Shown here one piece after another: positions 1-9,195 of a stretch of 64,000 bases of DNA; position 1 is the first letter of the stretch, and the number at the start of each line of letters is the position of its first letter. Under the pieces are notes generated by a model. The model saw only the letters and a list, made by a program, of their open reading frames with translations. It was not told the origin of the DNA and ran no database searches. The translations under genes were made by a program, and so were the position numbers. The stretch comes from Rhizobium ruizarguesonis (lineage in GTDB: Bacteria; Pseudomonadota; Alphaproteobacteria; Rhizobiales; Rhizobiaceae): contig NZ_PQIG01000046.1 in assembly GCF_012349115.1 (NCBI RefSeq), forward strand, positions 93,496 through 157,495, in the 5' to 3' direction.

Positions 1-81
1 GCCATGCCGGAACCGGAAGAACCTTTGTTTCATTATACGACTGACTTGATAGAGTTAAGACAGAAAACAGGAGGGTTCCCC

Positions 82-1107
82 ATGCAGACACAACGGCTCA
101 CCCGGCTCCTCGCGGCGGCGGTCATGGCAGGCAGCTTCGCGATCGGAAGCATTGCTCCGGCATTCGCGGATCAGACGCTGCTTAACGTTTCCTACGATCC
201 GACCCGCGAATTATATAAGGATTTCAATGCCGCCTTTGCCGCCAAGTGGCAAAAGGACAGCGGTGAAACGGTGACGATCCAGGCTTCGCATGGCGGTTCC
301 GGCGCCCAGGCCCGCTCCGTCATCGACGGCCTCGACGCCGACGTCGTGACGCTTGCCCTCGAAGGCGATATCGACGCCATCGCCAAGGCGACCGGCAAGA
401 TCCCGGCCGACTGGAAGACCAAGTTCCCCAACAATTCGACGCCTTATACGTCGACGATCGTATTCCTCGTCCGCAAGGGCAATCCGAAGGGCATCAAGGA
501 TTGGGGCGACCTGGTCAAGGACGGCGTGCAGGTCATCACCCCGAACCCGAAGACCTCGGGCGGCGCCCGCTGGAACTTCCTTGCCGCCTGGGCCTGGGCC
601 AAGCAGGCGAATGGCGGCGACGAAGCCAAGGCGCAGGATTACGTTTCCAAGCTGCTTCAGCACGTCCCGGTTCTCGACACCGGCGCTCGCGGCGCCACGA
701 CCACCTTCGTCCAGCGCGGCCTCGGCGATGTGCTGCTCGCCTGGGAAAACGAAGCCTATCTTTCGCTCAAAGAGCTCGGTCCCGACCAGTTCGAGATCGT
801 GACCCCGGCTTTCTCCATCCGCGCCGACCCGCCAGTGGCCATCGTCGACGGCAACGTGGACAAGAAGGGCACGCGCAAGGTCGCCGAAGCCTATCTCAAC
901 TACCTTTATTCGGACGAAGGCCAGAAGATTGCCGCCAAGCACTACTATCGGCCGATCAAGCCGGAAGCTGCCGATCCGGCTGACATCGCCCGCTTCCCGA
1001 AGCTGACGCTGGCGACCATCGACGACTTCGGCGGCTGGAAGAGCGCACAGCCTAAATTCTTCGGCGACGGCGGCGTATTTGACCAAATCTACAAGCCGGC
1101 CCAATAA
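82..1107 (+). CDS. sbp: Sulfate/thiosulfate ABC transporter periplasmic binding protein
   Basis: Binds sulfate or thiosulfate in the periplasm and delivers it to the CysTW permease. The frame is open from position 4, but ATG 82 follows a strong AGGAGG-type ribosome site and starts a classic signal peptide with predicted cleavage after AFA at residue 29. The mature protein opens with [16 protein letters not shown] and carries [14 protein letters not shown], both characteristic of the Sbp/CysP family. At 341 aa the length is normal. It is the first gene of sbp-cysT-cysW-cysA, with cysT 8 bp downstream. Whether it prefers sulfate or thiosulfate cannot be decided from sequence alone. Confidence 0.95.
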   Translation: MQTQRLTRLLAAAVMAGSFAIGSIAPAFADQTLLNVSYDPTRELYKDFNAAFAAKWQKDSGETVTIQASHGGSGAQARSVIDGLDADVVTLALEGDIDAIAKATGKIPADWKTKFPNNSTPYTSTIVFLVRKGNPKGIKDWGDLVKDGVQVITPNPKTSGGARWNFLAAWAWAKQANGGDEAKAQDYVSKLLQHVPVLDTGARGATTTFVQRGLGDVLLAWENEAYLSLKELGPDQFEIVTPAFSIRADPPVAIVDGNVDKKGTRKVAEAYLNYLYSDEGQKIAAKHYYRPIKPEAADPADIARFPKLTLATIDDFGGWKSAQPKFFGDGGVFDQIYKPAQ

Positions 1108-1115
1108 TAGACTTC

Positions 1116-1973
1116 ATGAAAGCACATAGCCCCACGCGGTGGCGGTTCAAACGGCCGAGCGTCATTCCGGGTTTCGGAATGGCGCTCGGCCTTACCTTGA
1201 CCTGGCTCACCCTACTGATCCTCATCCCGCTCTCGGGCCTTGCCGTCCGGTCGAGCGCGCTCGGCTGGGAGAAATTCTGGTCGATCGCGCTCGATCAGCG
1301 CACGCTGAACGCACTGCGCATCAGCTTCGGCAGCGCCTTCATCGCCGCGATCGTCAATGCCGTGTTCGGCATCGTCCTCGCCTGGGTGCTGGTCCGTTAC
1401 CGTTTCCCCGGCAAGCGCATCATCGATGCCATGGTCGACCTGCCCTTCGCGCTGCCGACCGCCGTTGCCGGCATCGCACTGGCGACGCTCTACGCGCCGA
1501 ACGGCTGGATCGGCCAGTTCCTGACGCCGCTCGGCATCAAGATCGCCTTCACGCCTGCCGGTATCGTCGTGGCGCTGATCTTCGTCGGCCTGCCCTTCGT
1601 GGTGCGCACCGTGCAGCCCGTCATGGAGGAAATCGACAAGGAAGTGGAGGAGGCCGCGGCAACGCTCGGCGCCAACCGCTTCCAGACGATTTTCCGCGTG
1701 CTGCTGCCGGGGCTGGCGCCCGCCGTGCTCACCGGCTTCGCGCTCGCCTTTGCCCGCGGCGTCGGCGAATACGGCTCGGTCATCTTCATCGCCGGCAACC
1801 TGCCGTTCAAATCGGAGATCGCGCCGCTGCTGATCATCATCAAACTCGAAGAATATAATTACGCGGCAGCGACGGGCATTGCGGCGATCATGCTGGTCCT
1901 CTCGTTCGCCCTGCTGCTGGTCATCAATCTCATCCAGAGCTGGAGCAGGCGGAGGTACGGCTATGGCGCTTGA
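1116..1973 (+). CDS. cysT: Sulfate ABC transporter permease CysT (CysU)
   Basis: Inner-membrane subunit of the sulfate/thiosulfate importer. It has about six hydrophobic segments, starting around residues 20-45, and the BPD_transp_1 EAA loop near residues 175-195 ([18 protein letters not shown]), which docks on the ATPase. The 285-aa length is typical. The last 11 bp overlap the cysW start, which implies translational coupling. Together with CysW it forms the heterodimeric channel. Confidence 0.95.
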   Translation: MKAHSPTRWRFKRPSVIPGFGMALGLTLTWLTLLILIPLSGLAVRSSALGWEKFWSIALDQRTLNALRISFGSAFIAAIVNAVFGIVLAWVLVRYRFPGKRIIDAMVDLPFALPTAVAGIALATLYAPNGWIGQFLTPLGIKIAFTPAGIVVALIFVGLPFVVRTVQPVMEEIDKEVEEAAATLGANRFQTIFRVLLPGLAPAVLTGFALAFARGVGEYGSVIFIAGNLPFKSEIAPLLIIIKLEEYNYAAATGIAAIMLVLSFALLLVINLIQSWSRRRYGYGA

Positions 1974-2835
1974 TGCGACCGCTCAACCGGCGAAGCTGCG
2001 GTCGGTGACCACCGAAAACCGGATCGCGCGCTTCACCTTGATCATCCTCTCGCTGGTCTTCCTGCTGCTGATCCTGCTTCTTCCGCTCGCCGCCGTCTTC
2101 GTCGAGGCCTTCCGCAAGGGAGCCGGCCCTTTCTTCGAAGCGCTCGCAGACGCCGAGACCTTCTCGGCGATCCGCCTGACGCTGATCGTTGCCGGCGTCA
2201 GCGTGCCTCTTAACCTCGTCTTCGGGGTCGTCGCCGCCTGGGCGATCGCCAAATTCGAGTTCAAGGGCAAGGCTTTCCTGACGACGCTGATCGACCTGCC
2301 CTTCTCGGTCTCACCTGTCATATCGGGCCTGGTCTTCGTTCTGCTGTTCGGCGCCAATACCTGGCTCGGCCAGTGGTTCAGCGCTCACGACATCAAGATC
2401 CTGTTTGCCGTCCCGGGGTTGATCCTCGCCACCATGTTCGTCACCTTCCCCTTCGTCGCCCGCGAGCTGATCCCGCTGATGCAGGAACAGGGAACGGCCG
2501 ACGAGGAGGCCGCCCTTTCGCTCGGCGCCAGCGGCTGGCAGACCTTCTGGCACGTGACGCTGCCGAATATCAAATGGGGCCTGCTCTATGGCGTGCTTCT
2601 CTGCAACGCCCGCGCCATGGGCGAATTCGGCGCCGTCTCGGTGGTGTCGGGCCACATCCGCGGCCAGACGAACACCATGCCGCTGCAGGTGGAAATTCTC
2701 TATAACGAGTATAATTTCACCGGCGCTTTTGCCGTCGCGACACTTTTGGCCTTGCTCGCGCTCGTGACTCTTGTTTTGAAGACGCTGCTTGAAATGCGCT
2801 ATAGCGCGGAAATCGCCGCCAGCCGGCGGCACTGA
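1963..2835 (+). CDS. cysW: Sulfate ABC transporter permease CysW
   Basis: Second channel subunit of the sulfate importer. The open frame begins upstream at 1879 inside cysT, but ATG 1963 is preceded by GGAGG and gives a normal 290-aa CysW. An EAA loop ([18 protein letters not shown]) and repeated hydrophobic segments are visible, as is the family-typical [20 protein letters not shown] near residue 220. It overlaps cysT by 11 bp and lies 10 bp before cysA. Confidence 0.95.
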   Translation: MALDATAQPAKLRSVTTENRIARFTLIILSLVFLLLILLLPLAAVFVEAFRKGAGPFFEALADAETFSAIRLTLIVAGVSVPLNLVFGVVAAWAIAKFEFKGKAFLTTLIDLPFSVSPVISGLVFVLLFGANTWLGQWFSAHDIKILFAVPGLILATMFVTFPFVARELIPLMQEQGTADEEAALSLGASGWQTFWHVTLPNIKWGLLYGVLLCNARAMGEFGAVSVVSGHIRGQTNTMPLQVEILYNEYNFTGAFAVATLLALLALVTLVLKTLLEMRYSAEIAASRRH

Positions 2836-2845
2836 AGGAATTGGA

Positions 2846-3886
2846 ATGGAAGTACGCGTTCAAAACATTCGCAAGGAATTCGATCGTTTTCCGGCGCTGC
2901 ACGATGTCTCGCTCGACATCCGCTCCGGCGAGCTGATCGCACTGCTCGGCCCTTCGGGCTCCGGCAAAACGACATTGCTGCGGCTGATCGCCGGCCTCGA
3001 AAGCCCGACGGAGGGGCTGATCTTCTTCGGCGACGAGGATGCCTCGAAGAAGACTGTGCAGCAGCGCAATATCGGCTTCGTCTTCCAGCATTATGCACTT
3101 TTCCGCTACATGACGGTGCTCGAAAACGTCTCCTTCGGCCTCAAGGTCAGAAACAGCGCGCGGCGGCCGCCGAAGGCCGATATCCGCAGGCGGGCGCTCG
3201 AACTGCTCGACCTCGTCCAGCTTTCCGGTCTCGAAAAACGCTACCCGGCCCAGCTTTCCGGCGGCCAGCGCCAGCGCGTGGCGCTCGCCCGCGCCATGGC
3301 CGTGGAGCCGAACGTGCTGCTGCTCGACGAGCCTTTCGGCGCGCTCGACGCCCAGGTGCGCAAGGATCTGCGCAAATGGCTGCGCGATATCCACGACCGT
3401 ACCGGACACACCACCGTCTTCGTCACCCACGACCAGGATGAGGCGCTGGAGCTTGCCGACCGCGTCGTGGTCATGAGCCAGGGCGCGATCGAACAGGTCG
3501 GCACACCGGACCAAGTCTACGACAATCCGAATTCTCCCTTCGTCTTCGGCTTCATCGGCCAGTCGAACTGCCTGCAGGTCGAGATATCAGACGGCGACAT
3601 TCGATTCGAAGGCCGCTCGCTCGGCCTCAATGCCGAGGGCGAACCGGATGGCACGGCGCAGCTCTACTTCCGCCCGCACGATGTCAGGCTCTGCGAATCA
3701 GCCGAAAACTGTATCGCCGGCCAGCCGGTCTCAAGCCGCCGCGTGGCAGGCACCCGCCATATCGAATTGGATATCGGCAACGACCGCCCGCATATCGAGA
3801 TCGAATTGCCGCCGAGCGAAGCTGAAAGGCTTGACCGCAACAGGGTAGCCTTCAAGCCAACCCGCTGGAAACTGTTCCGCAGCTGA
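2846..3886 (+). CDS. cysA: Sulfate/thiosulfate ABC transporter ATP-binding protein CysA
   Basis: ATPase that powers sulfate import. It shows Walker A GPSGSGKTT at about residues 35-43, the signature LSGGQRQRVALARA, Walker B LLLDEPFGALD and the switch histidine in FVTHDQDEALE. The C-terminal part (residues about 240-346) matches the TOBE-like regulatory region of CysA. ATG 2846 is chosen over the in-frame ATG at 2789 because it follows the cysW stop with AAGGA and starts the conserved MEVRVQNIRK. It is the last gene of the operon; a repeat-bearing gap follows. Confidence 0.95.
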   Translation: MEVRVQNIRKEFDRFPALHDVSLDIRSGELIALLGPSGSGKTTLLRLIAGLESPTEGLIFFGDEDASKKTVQQRNIGFVFQHYALFRYMTVLENVSFGLKVRNSARRPPKADIRRRALELLDLVQLSGLEKRYPAQLSGGQRQRVALARAMAVEPNVLLLDEPFGALDAQVRKDLRKWLRDIHDRTGHTTVFVTHDQDEALELADRVVVMSQGAIEQVGTPDQVYDNPNSPFVFGFIGQSNCLQVEISDGDIRFEGRSLGLNAEGEPDGTAQLYFRPHDVRLCESAENCIAGQPVSSRRVAGTRHIELDIGNDRPHIEIELPPSEAERLDRNRVAFKPTRWKLFRS

Positions 3887-3929
3887 TGGAGATTGGGCCT
3901 CCCGCCCACAGCGCCGCGACTTTTTGAGA

Positions 3930-4012
3930 GCCGCAAAAGACGCTGTAACACTTTGAATTGCTGGGATAATTTTATCCTTGGATCGATTCCGATCTCAAGA
4001 ATTTTGCAATGG
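3930..4012. repeat. Rhizobium-type intergenic repeat (copy A)
   Basis: Most of the 266-bp gap between cysA and the cell-wall hydrolase is this AT-richer element. It contains GACGCTGTAACACTTTGAAT and a hairpin-forming stretch (CTTGGATCG paired with CGATCTCAAG). The segment GACGCT..A.CACTTTGAAT recurs in the repeat after the histidine kinase near 37090-37110. From memory this matches a dispersed rhizobial intergenic repeat. No ORF is credible here. It may act as the cysA terminator or transcript end. Confidence 0.6.
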
Positions 4013-4152
4013 CTCGCCGCCGGAATCGTATTTGGCGAGAGTCTCTTAAGGTTTTTGTTATCTAAGGTTGTTTGTATTTCAGTCATATGACGAGTAAAAC
4101 GTTTTCGCTTAATCATTAAGGGCTGGACTAATCCCATAGGAGGCACCTAGCG

Positions 4153-4989
4153 TTGAGGGCGGAGATTTCCTTTGGAAAATCCCTGATCGGGATTTTGTTC
4201 GTAGGACTGGCAGCAGCAAGCTGCACAACGACATCGAAACCGGCGGGAACGGCGGCGAATACCAAGACGAAGCAGGGCCAAGCGGCGAAAGTCACGTTCA
4301 ATTATACGGCCAAAGACCGCGAGTGCCTGCAGCGCGCGATGTATTTCGAATCGCAGCATTCGGACGAAGACGGCTACATGGCTGTCGGGACCGTCGTCAT
4401 GAACAGGCTCACCTCCGGCGCCTATCCCACATCGATCTGCGGCGTCGTGGCCCAGAAAAGGCAGTTCGCGCCCGGCGTGATGACGCGCGAAGTCAAGCCG
4501 CAGGCGGAAACTGAGCTTGCCAGCGCTGCCGATGCAATCCTTGTAAAAGGCGCACGCCATCCTGCGGTGAAGGATGCGATGTTCTTCCACACGGATGGGC
4601 TGAAATTCCCCTACGACAACATGCACTATGTGACGGTTGCCGGCGGCAACGCCTTCTACGAGAAGCGCGACTCCAACGGCATGCTTGAAACGCCGCCGCC
4701 GCTGCCCTCCTACGAGGTGGCGATGAACTATGTGCCCGGCGAAAGCATGCTGCCGCCGCAATTCGAGGCACTGATACCCTCGGCAGTTCCCGTTCCTCTG
4801 CCGGCTCCAGATCCCATGGCGACGGCGAGCACGGGGCAGATGCGGATAACGGCGCCGGTGACCGCGCCGGAAACATCACCGGTAACATCGGTCGAGCCCG
4901 AGCCGGGAATGCCCATCGCGATCCCTATTCCCCGCCCCGCCTATGACAGCGTTATGCTGCGTGAAAGCCTTCCGGCGAACGGCGGTTAA
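4153..4989 (+). CDS. Lipoprotein cell-wall hydrolase (SleB/Hydrolase_2 family)
   Basis: Predicted peptidoglycan-acting enzyme anchored in the membrane as a lipoprotein: N-terminal hydrophobic segment, then lipobox LAAASC near residue 24. The catalytic Hydrolase_2 domain spans about residues 55-180, with the acidic YFES motif after RECLQRAM and the conserved AVGTVVMNR stretch. The last 90 residues are a Pro-rich linker with no recognised fold. The start is TTG 4153, supported by a perfect AGGAGG at 4138-4143 and the signal sequence directly after it. It is monocistronic and converges on pepT. Confidence 0.88.
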   Translation: MRAEISFGKSLIGILFVGLAAASCTTTSKPAGTAANTKTKQGQAAKVTFNYTAKDRECLQRAMYFESQHSDEDGYMAVGTVVMNRLTSGAYPTSICGVVAQKRQFAPGVMTREVKPQAETELASAADAILVKGARHPAVKDAMFFHTDGLKFPYDNMHYVTVAGGNAFYEKRDSNGMLETPPPLPSYEVAMNYVPGESMLPPQFEALIPSAVPVPLPAPDPMATASTGQMRITAPVTAPETSPVTSVEPEPGMPIAIPIPRPAYDSVMLRESLPANGG

Positions 4990-5014
4990 ACCGCCCTTCC
5001 TGGTTATGTGGTGG

Positions 5015-5138
5015 AAGCATGTTTTTGTTTCCGCGCAATATCGGACGCGAAAGTGCGAAGCGGTTTCGGGATAACGACATGCATGAATCAATGACCTGAA
5101 GCGCGTCGCATGAATCCGGATTGCCGCGACGCGCTTTA
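5015..5138. repeat. Rhizobium-type palindromic repeat (copy B)
   Basis: This element fills the gap between the cell-wall hydrolase and pepT. It shares TAACGACATGC, an AAGCGC block and GCGACGCGCTTTA with the element at 37058-37217, so the two are copies of one family. It ends in the inverted repeat listed separately at 5099-5136. The pepT stop codon lies at its right edge, so the repeat abuts coding sequence. Confidence 0.6.
5099..5136. terminator. Bidirectional hairpin between convergent genes
   Basis: Inverted repeat AAGCGCGTCGC (5099-5109) and GCGACGCGCTT (5126-5136), 11-bp perfect arms with a 16-nt loop. It sits exactly between the converging cell-wall hydrolase (+) and pepT (-) and could end transcription from both sides. 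It is also the end of the repeat element, so a terminator role is inferred from position. There is no strong U tract. Confidence 0.5.
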
Positions 5139-6368
5139 GGCGCGCTCTTCCCAGACCCTCGCCAGTTCCACGATCGTCTTGACCGCCTTTTCCATGTCCT
5201 GGCGGCTCACCCATTCGAGCGGCGAGTGGAAGGCATGACCGCCGGCGAAAATGTTCGGGCAGGGCAATCCCATGAAGGAAAGGCGCGAGCCATCCGTGCC
5301 GCCGCGGATGTTGCCGCGCACCGGCGTCATGCCGGCCCGGCGCACCGCTTCGATAGCGTTGTCGACGATCTCCGGGTGACGATCGAGCACCACCTTCATG
5401 TTGCGATACTGCTCCTTCACCTCAAAACGATAGGTCGAGCCGGGATAGACAGCCATCACCTCCTTGACAATGGCTTCGAGCATCGTTTCCTTTTCCGTGA
5501 GACCCTTGTCGGTGAAGTCACGGATGATCAAGCTCAGCGACGCCTTCTCCATCGAACCGGTCACGCCGGTGGGATGGATGAAGCCCTGCTGGCCTTCCGT
5601 GGTCTCGGGGGCAATATCCCTTGGCAGCCGGTCGATGATGGCGCCGGCGATCTTGATGGCGTTTTCCATGCGGTCCTTGGCAAAGCCGGGATGGATCGCC
5701 ACGCCTGATATGCTGATCTCGACGCCGTCGGCCGAAAACGTCTCATCCTCGATATGGCCGGCTGTCTCGCCGTCCATCGTATAGGCAAAGTCGGCACCGA
5801 GTTTCTTCAGGTCGACCTTGTTGACGCCGCGCCCGACTTCCTCGTCGGGCGTGAACAGGATCTTGATCGTCCCGTGCCTGATATCTGGATTGCCGACGAG
5901 CATCGCAGCCGCGGCCATGATTTCGGCCAGTCCCGCCTTGTCGTCGGCGCCGAGCAATGTCGTCCCATCGGTCGTGACGATGTCGTTGCCGATCTGGTTC
6001 TGCAGCTCGGGATGATCGCTGACGCGGATCACCCGGCCGGTGACGCCGGGAAGGCTGATGTCACCGCCGGCATAGTTCCTGACGATCTGCGGCTTGACGT
6101 CAGTGCCGCTGAAATCGGGCGCCGTATCCATGTGCGAGCAGAAACAGATGACCGGCACCGTCTTGTCGCTATTGGCCGGAATGGTCGCGTAGACATAGCC
6201 GTGCTCATCGAGATGCGCGTCGGCAAGACCGATCTTCAGCAGCTCATCGACCAGAACCCGTCCGAGATCCTTCTGCTTGCCGGTGGTCGGCTGCGTCGAC
6301 GAGGCAGGGTCGGATTGCGTGTCGATAACGACATAACGGAGAAAGCGGTCAAGAACAGTGTCGGTCAT
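5136..6368 (-). CDS. pepT: Peptidase T (tripeptide aminopeptidase)
   Basis: Cytoplasmic zinc aminopeptidase that removes the N-terminal residue from tripeptides. M20-family metal ligands are visible: CFCSHMDTAPD, LGADDKAGLAEI and FTPDEEVGRGVNKVDL. The family-typical ending (NIFAGGHAFHSPLEWVS) is also present. The start at 6368 (MTDTVLDRFLRYV) gives 410 aa, the usual PepT length; the open frame continues to 6476 but overlaps the upstream gene end. It lies 104 bp after the metallophosphoesterase on the same strand, so it could be the distal gene of that operon or independent. Confidence 0.95.
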   Translation of the reverse strand: MTDTVLDRFLRYVVIDTQSDPASSTQPTTGKQKDLGRVLVDELLKIGLADAHLDEHGYVYATIPANSDKTVPVICFCSHMDTAPDFSGTDVKPQIVRNYAGGDISLPGVTGRVIRVSDHPELQNQIGNDIVTTDGTTLLGADDKAGLAEIMAAAAMLVGNPDIRHGTIKILFTPDEEVGRGVNKVDLKKLGADFAYTMDGETAGHIEDETFSADGVEISISGVAIHPGFAKDRMENAIKIAGAIIDRLPRDIAPETTEGQQGFIHPTGVTGSMEKASLSLIIRDFTDKGLTEKETMLEAIVKEVMAVYPGSTYRFEVKEQYRNMKVVLDRHPEIVDNAIEAVRRAGMTPVRGNIRGGTDGSRLSFMGLPCPNIFAGGHAFHSPLEWVSRQDMEKAVKTIVELARVWEERA

Positions 6369-6472
6369 GGCATCCAGTCCAGCAAGATCACACGGACGAT
6401 ATAGCCCTCCCGGGCGATGCGGCAAAAGATTTTTCCGCTCGCAGCACGTGAGGAATGACCGTTCAATCCTTT

Positions 6473-7225
6473 TCATGCACCTCTGTCGGATACCGGGACA
6501 GAGACCACATGTGAAACAAGCCTGCCATCGCTGACCTCATGCACGAGGAAGGACGGAGCATCGATCACCGAAAGATCCGCACGGCCTTCCAGCAGAAGCG
6601 GATTGGGCGGGCAGAGGGAGCCGCAGGTCTGGACAGGGATGAATCCCAACCGACCGAATGCAGGTCGGTGGACATGGCCGCAGAGAATCGCCAGCGGCAG
6701 CCTGTGCATCGTCTCCAGGGTGCCGAGAAGCGCACTGCCGTTCCTGCATCCGATCTGGTCCAGCGTCTCGATGCCGATCTTGAATGGCGGCTGATGCATG
6801 AACAGAAGAGCAGGCGTCGTCACGTCGGCAAGCGCGCTCATCAGCCACGGCAGATGCGGCAGGACGTCGCCGTAGCTCTGACCGGCGACGGTTACATCGA
6901 CACCGAAGAGGGTCAGCCCATCGACGGCTGTCCGGAAATGCATCGGTCCCGTCGCATTGATCCATGGGCCGACGGCGGCAAGTTCGGAACGCATCAATTG
7001 CACATCGTCACCATTGCCCGGCAACAGGTGGACAGGGCAGCCCAGCGACCGCAGGCATTCGGCGACAAGGCGATAGCCGTGCCGCCATCCGTCGTCCACC
7101 AGATCTCCGGTGACAACAAGCACATCCGGGCGGAACGTCTTCAGCCACGCTATCGCCCGCTCCAGCGTCCGCAGCGACGAAAGGTCTGGCCCTGCATGGA
7201 TATCGGATATCTGCGCAACGAGCAT
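6473..7225 (-). CDS. Calcineurin-like metallophosphoesterase, GpdQ/CpdA type
   Basis: Predicted binuclear-metal phosphodiesterase (250 aa). Metal motifs in order: SDIHAG (residues 7-12), TGDLVDDG (about 49), GNGDD (about 81), FMHQPP (about 155) and CGHVHRP (about 193). Spacing and flanks, including DQIGCRNGSALLGTLE, recall the GpdQ glycerophosphodiesterase more than plain cAMP phosphodiesterases. Oddity: the usual GNHD/GNHDD motif reads GNGDD, so the histidine next to the metal-binding Asn is lost. Start ATG 7225 follows AGGAGG. It is the last gene of a Ugp-like ABC operon, which fits a phosphodiester substrate. That substrate is inferred. Confidence 0.88.
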   Translation of the reverse strand: MLVAQISDIHAGPDLSSLRTLERAIAWLKTFRPDVLVVTGDLVDDGWRHGYRLVAECLRSLGCPVHLLPGNGDDVQLMRSELAAVGPWINATGPMHFRTAVDGLTLFGVDVTVAGQSYGDVLPHLPWLMSALADVTTPALLFMHQPPFKIGIETLDQIGCRNGSALLGTLETMHRLPLAILCGHVHRPAFGRLGFIPVQTCGSLCPPNPLLLEGRADLSVIDAPSFLVHEVSDGRLVSHVVSVPVSDRGA

Positions 7226-7297
7226 ATTCTGCCTCCTCGCCTCTGCTGGAGACAATATGCCGAAACCGATAGCGTCAGGCTACCGGCCTCCGACCAT

Positions 7298-8356
7298 TCA
7301 GTCGACGCGTTTTCCCTCGGCGTCGAACACATGCAGATACTGGGCCGGGAAGGCCACATTGACCTTCGGCCCCGCTTTCAGCGCGTCGCGGTTCAGCGTG
7401 AAGATCTTGAATGGCAGGCCATGCAGGGCAAGGTGCAGGATGATGCCGAAGCCTGTGGGTTCGACGAGTTCCACATCCGCCGCAAGCCCCGCCCCGCCGT
7501 CGCTCATCAGCACATGCTCCGGCCGGATGCCGAGCGTCACCTTTGCGCCGTCTGAAAGCGGCAAAGGCTTTGCAAGCGGCACGATCGTGCCGTCCTTCAG
7601 CTTCACGCCGCCGGCATCATAGCTGGCCTCGAGGAAATTCATCCCCGGCGAGCCGATAAAGCCGGCTACAAAGAGATTGGCGGGGCGGTCGTAGAGTTCC
7701 AGGGGACTGCCGACCTGCTGGACCACCCCGCCATGCATGGCAACGATCCGGTCCGCCAGCGTCATTGCCTCGATCTGGTCATGGGTCACGTAGATCGAGG
7801 TCGCCTTCAGATCGCCATGCAGTTTCTTGATTTCGGCGCGCATCTGTTCGCGCAGGCGCGCATCGAGGTTGGACAGTGGTTCGTCGAACAGGAAGGCCTT
7901 CGGCTGGCGCACGATGGCGCGACCCATGGCGACGCGCTGGCGCTGGCCGCCAGAAAGCGCCTTCGGCCTTCGTTCGAGCAAAGGATCGAGGCCGAGCTTG
8001 GCGGCGGCCGCGGCCACCGCGCTTGCAATCTTCTCCTTCGCCACCTTCCGGAGCCTAAGGCTGTAGCTCATATTGCCGGCGACGTTCATATGCGGGTAAA
8101 GCGCATAGGACTGGAACACCATGGCGATATCGCGGTCCTTGGGATGCAGTTCGTTCACCCTATTGCCGGCGATGCGGATCTCACCTGATGTGACCTCCTC
8201 CAGCCCGGCGATCATGCGCAGCAGCGTGGACTTGCCGCAGCCGGACGGGCCAACGAGCACGACGAATTCGCCGTCCCGGATTTCGAGGTCGACGCCGTGC
8301 AGCACCTGCACATGGCCATAGGCTTTGCGGATATTCCGGATATCGATCGATGCCAT
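7298..8356 (-). CDS. ABC transporter ATP-binding protein, UgpC/MalK-like
   Basis: ATPase of a carbohydrate-uptake-1 family importer, 352 aa. Walker A GPSGCGKST lies at about residues 36-44, the signature LSGGQRQRVAMGRAIV follows, then Walker B AFLFDEPLSNLD and THDQIEAMTLADRI. A C-terminal TOBE/OB region spans residues about 240-352 (LGIRPEHV). The start lies 4 bp from the upstream permease stop. It is most similar in style to UgpC (glycerol-3-phosphate) and other sugar ATPases, which are often interchangeable, so the substrate is not readable. Confidence 0.93.
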   Translation of the reverse strand: MASIDIRNIRKAYGHVQVLHGVDLEIRDGEFVVLVGPSGCGKSTLLRMIAGLEEVTSGEIRIAGNRVNELHPKDRDIAMVFQSYALYPHMNVAGNMSYSLRLRKVAKEKIASAVAAAAAKLGLDPLLERRPKALSGGQRQRVAMGRAIVRQPKAFLFDEPLSNLDARLREQMRAEIKKLHGDLKATSIYVTHDQIEAMTLADRIVAMHGGVVQQVGSPLELYDRPANLFVAGFIGSPGMNFLEASYDAGGVKLKDGTIVPLAKPLPLSDGAKVTLGIRPEHVLMSDGGAGLAADVELVEPTGFGIILHLALHGLPFKIFTLNRDALKAGPKVNVAFPAQYLHVFDAEGKRVD

Positions 8357-8360
8357 TTGT

Positions 8361-9191
8361 TTAACCCTTGACCGCGCCGGCCGTCAGGCCCTGGACGAGA
8401 TAGCGCTGGATGAGCAGGAAGAAGAGGCCGGCCGGAATGAGCGCCATGACGCCCGCCGCCATCATCTGCCCGAAATCCACCGAGAATTTCGAAACGAAAG
8501 TGAGAAGGCCGACCGGGAAGGTCGCCGCGTCATTGCCGTTGATCAGCATCAGCGCGAAGAGCAGCTCGCTCCAGGCGGCCGTGAAAACGAAGCCGAGGGT
8601 GGCGGCAATCCCCGGCAGCGTCAGCGGCAGGATGATCTGGCGAAACGCCGTGAACTGCGTCGCCCCGTCGATCTTCGCCGCCTCTTCGAGATCCCTCGGA
8701 ATGCCGTCGAAGAAGGACTGCATCAGGAAGGTGGCGAAAGGCACGTTGAAGGCGGTGTAGACGATGACGAGCCCGGTCAGGCTGTTGGTCAGATGCAGAG
8801 GCGAGAGGATCTTGAAGATCGGCGCCACCAGCATGACCAGCGGGAACATCTGGGTCAGCAGCATCAGGGCGACGATCCAGTATTTTGCCCGGAAGTTGAA
8901 ACGCGACAGCGCATATCCCGACAGCGAAGCGCAGACCGTTACAGTCACCGCCGTCGAGGCCGAGACGATCAGGCTGTTCTTGAAGAAGGTCGGAAAGGCG
9001 CTGTGGCGCAGCACGAAGGCATAGTGATCCCATGTCGTGCGCGACGGCCACATCCGCACGCCTTCGCTATAGAGCAGGTCGTTCGGCGTCACCGAGACCT
9101 TGAGCAGCCAGAACAGCGGAAAGAGTGCGAAGGCGATATAGCAGAGGATCGCCAGACGGTGTGCGATGGTGGGAATGACGGATCGTCTCAT
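8361..9191 (-). CDS. ABC transporter permease, MalG/UgpE type
   Basis: Inner-membrane permease of the carbohydrate-type importer, 276 aa with about six hydrophobic segments. The EAA loop reads EEAAKIDGATQFTAFRQIILP, near residues 165-185, with the typical C-terminal signature ending GLTAGAVKG. It lies between the partner permease (4 bp upstream) and the ATPase (4 bp downstream), so the three genes are tightly coupled. Confidence 0.93.
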   Translation of the reverse strand: MRRSVIPTIAHRLAILCYIAFALFPLFWLLKVSVTPNDLLYSEGVRMWPSRTTWDHYAFVLRHSAFPTFFKNSLIVSASTAVTVTVCASLSGYALSRFNFRAKYWIVALMLLTQMFPLVMLVAPIFKILSPLHLTNSLTGLVIVYTAFNVPFATFLMQSFFDGIPRDLEEAAKIDGATQFTAFRQIILPLTLPGIAATLGFVFTAAWSELLFALMLINGNDAATFPVGLLTFVSKFSVDFGQMMAAGVMALIPAGLFFLLIQRYLVQGLTAGAVKG

Positions 9192-9195
9192 GATC

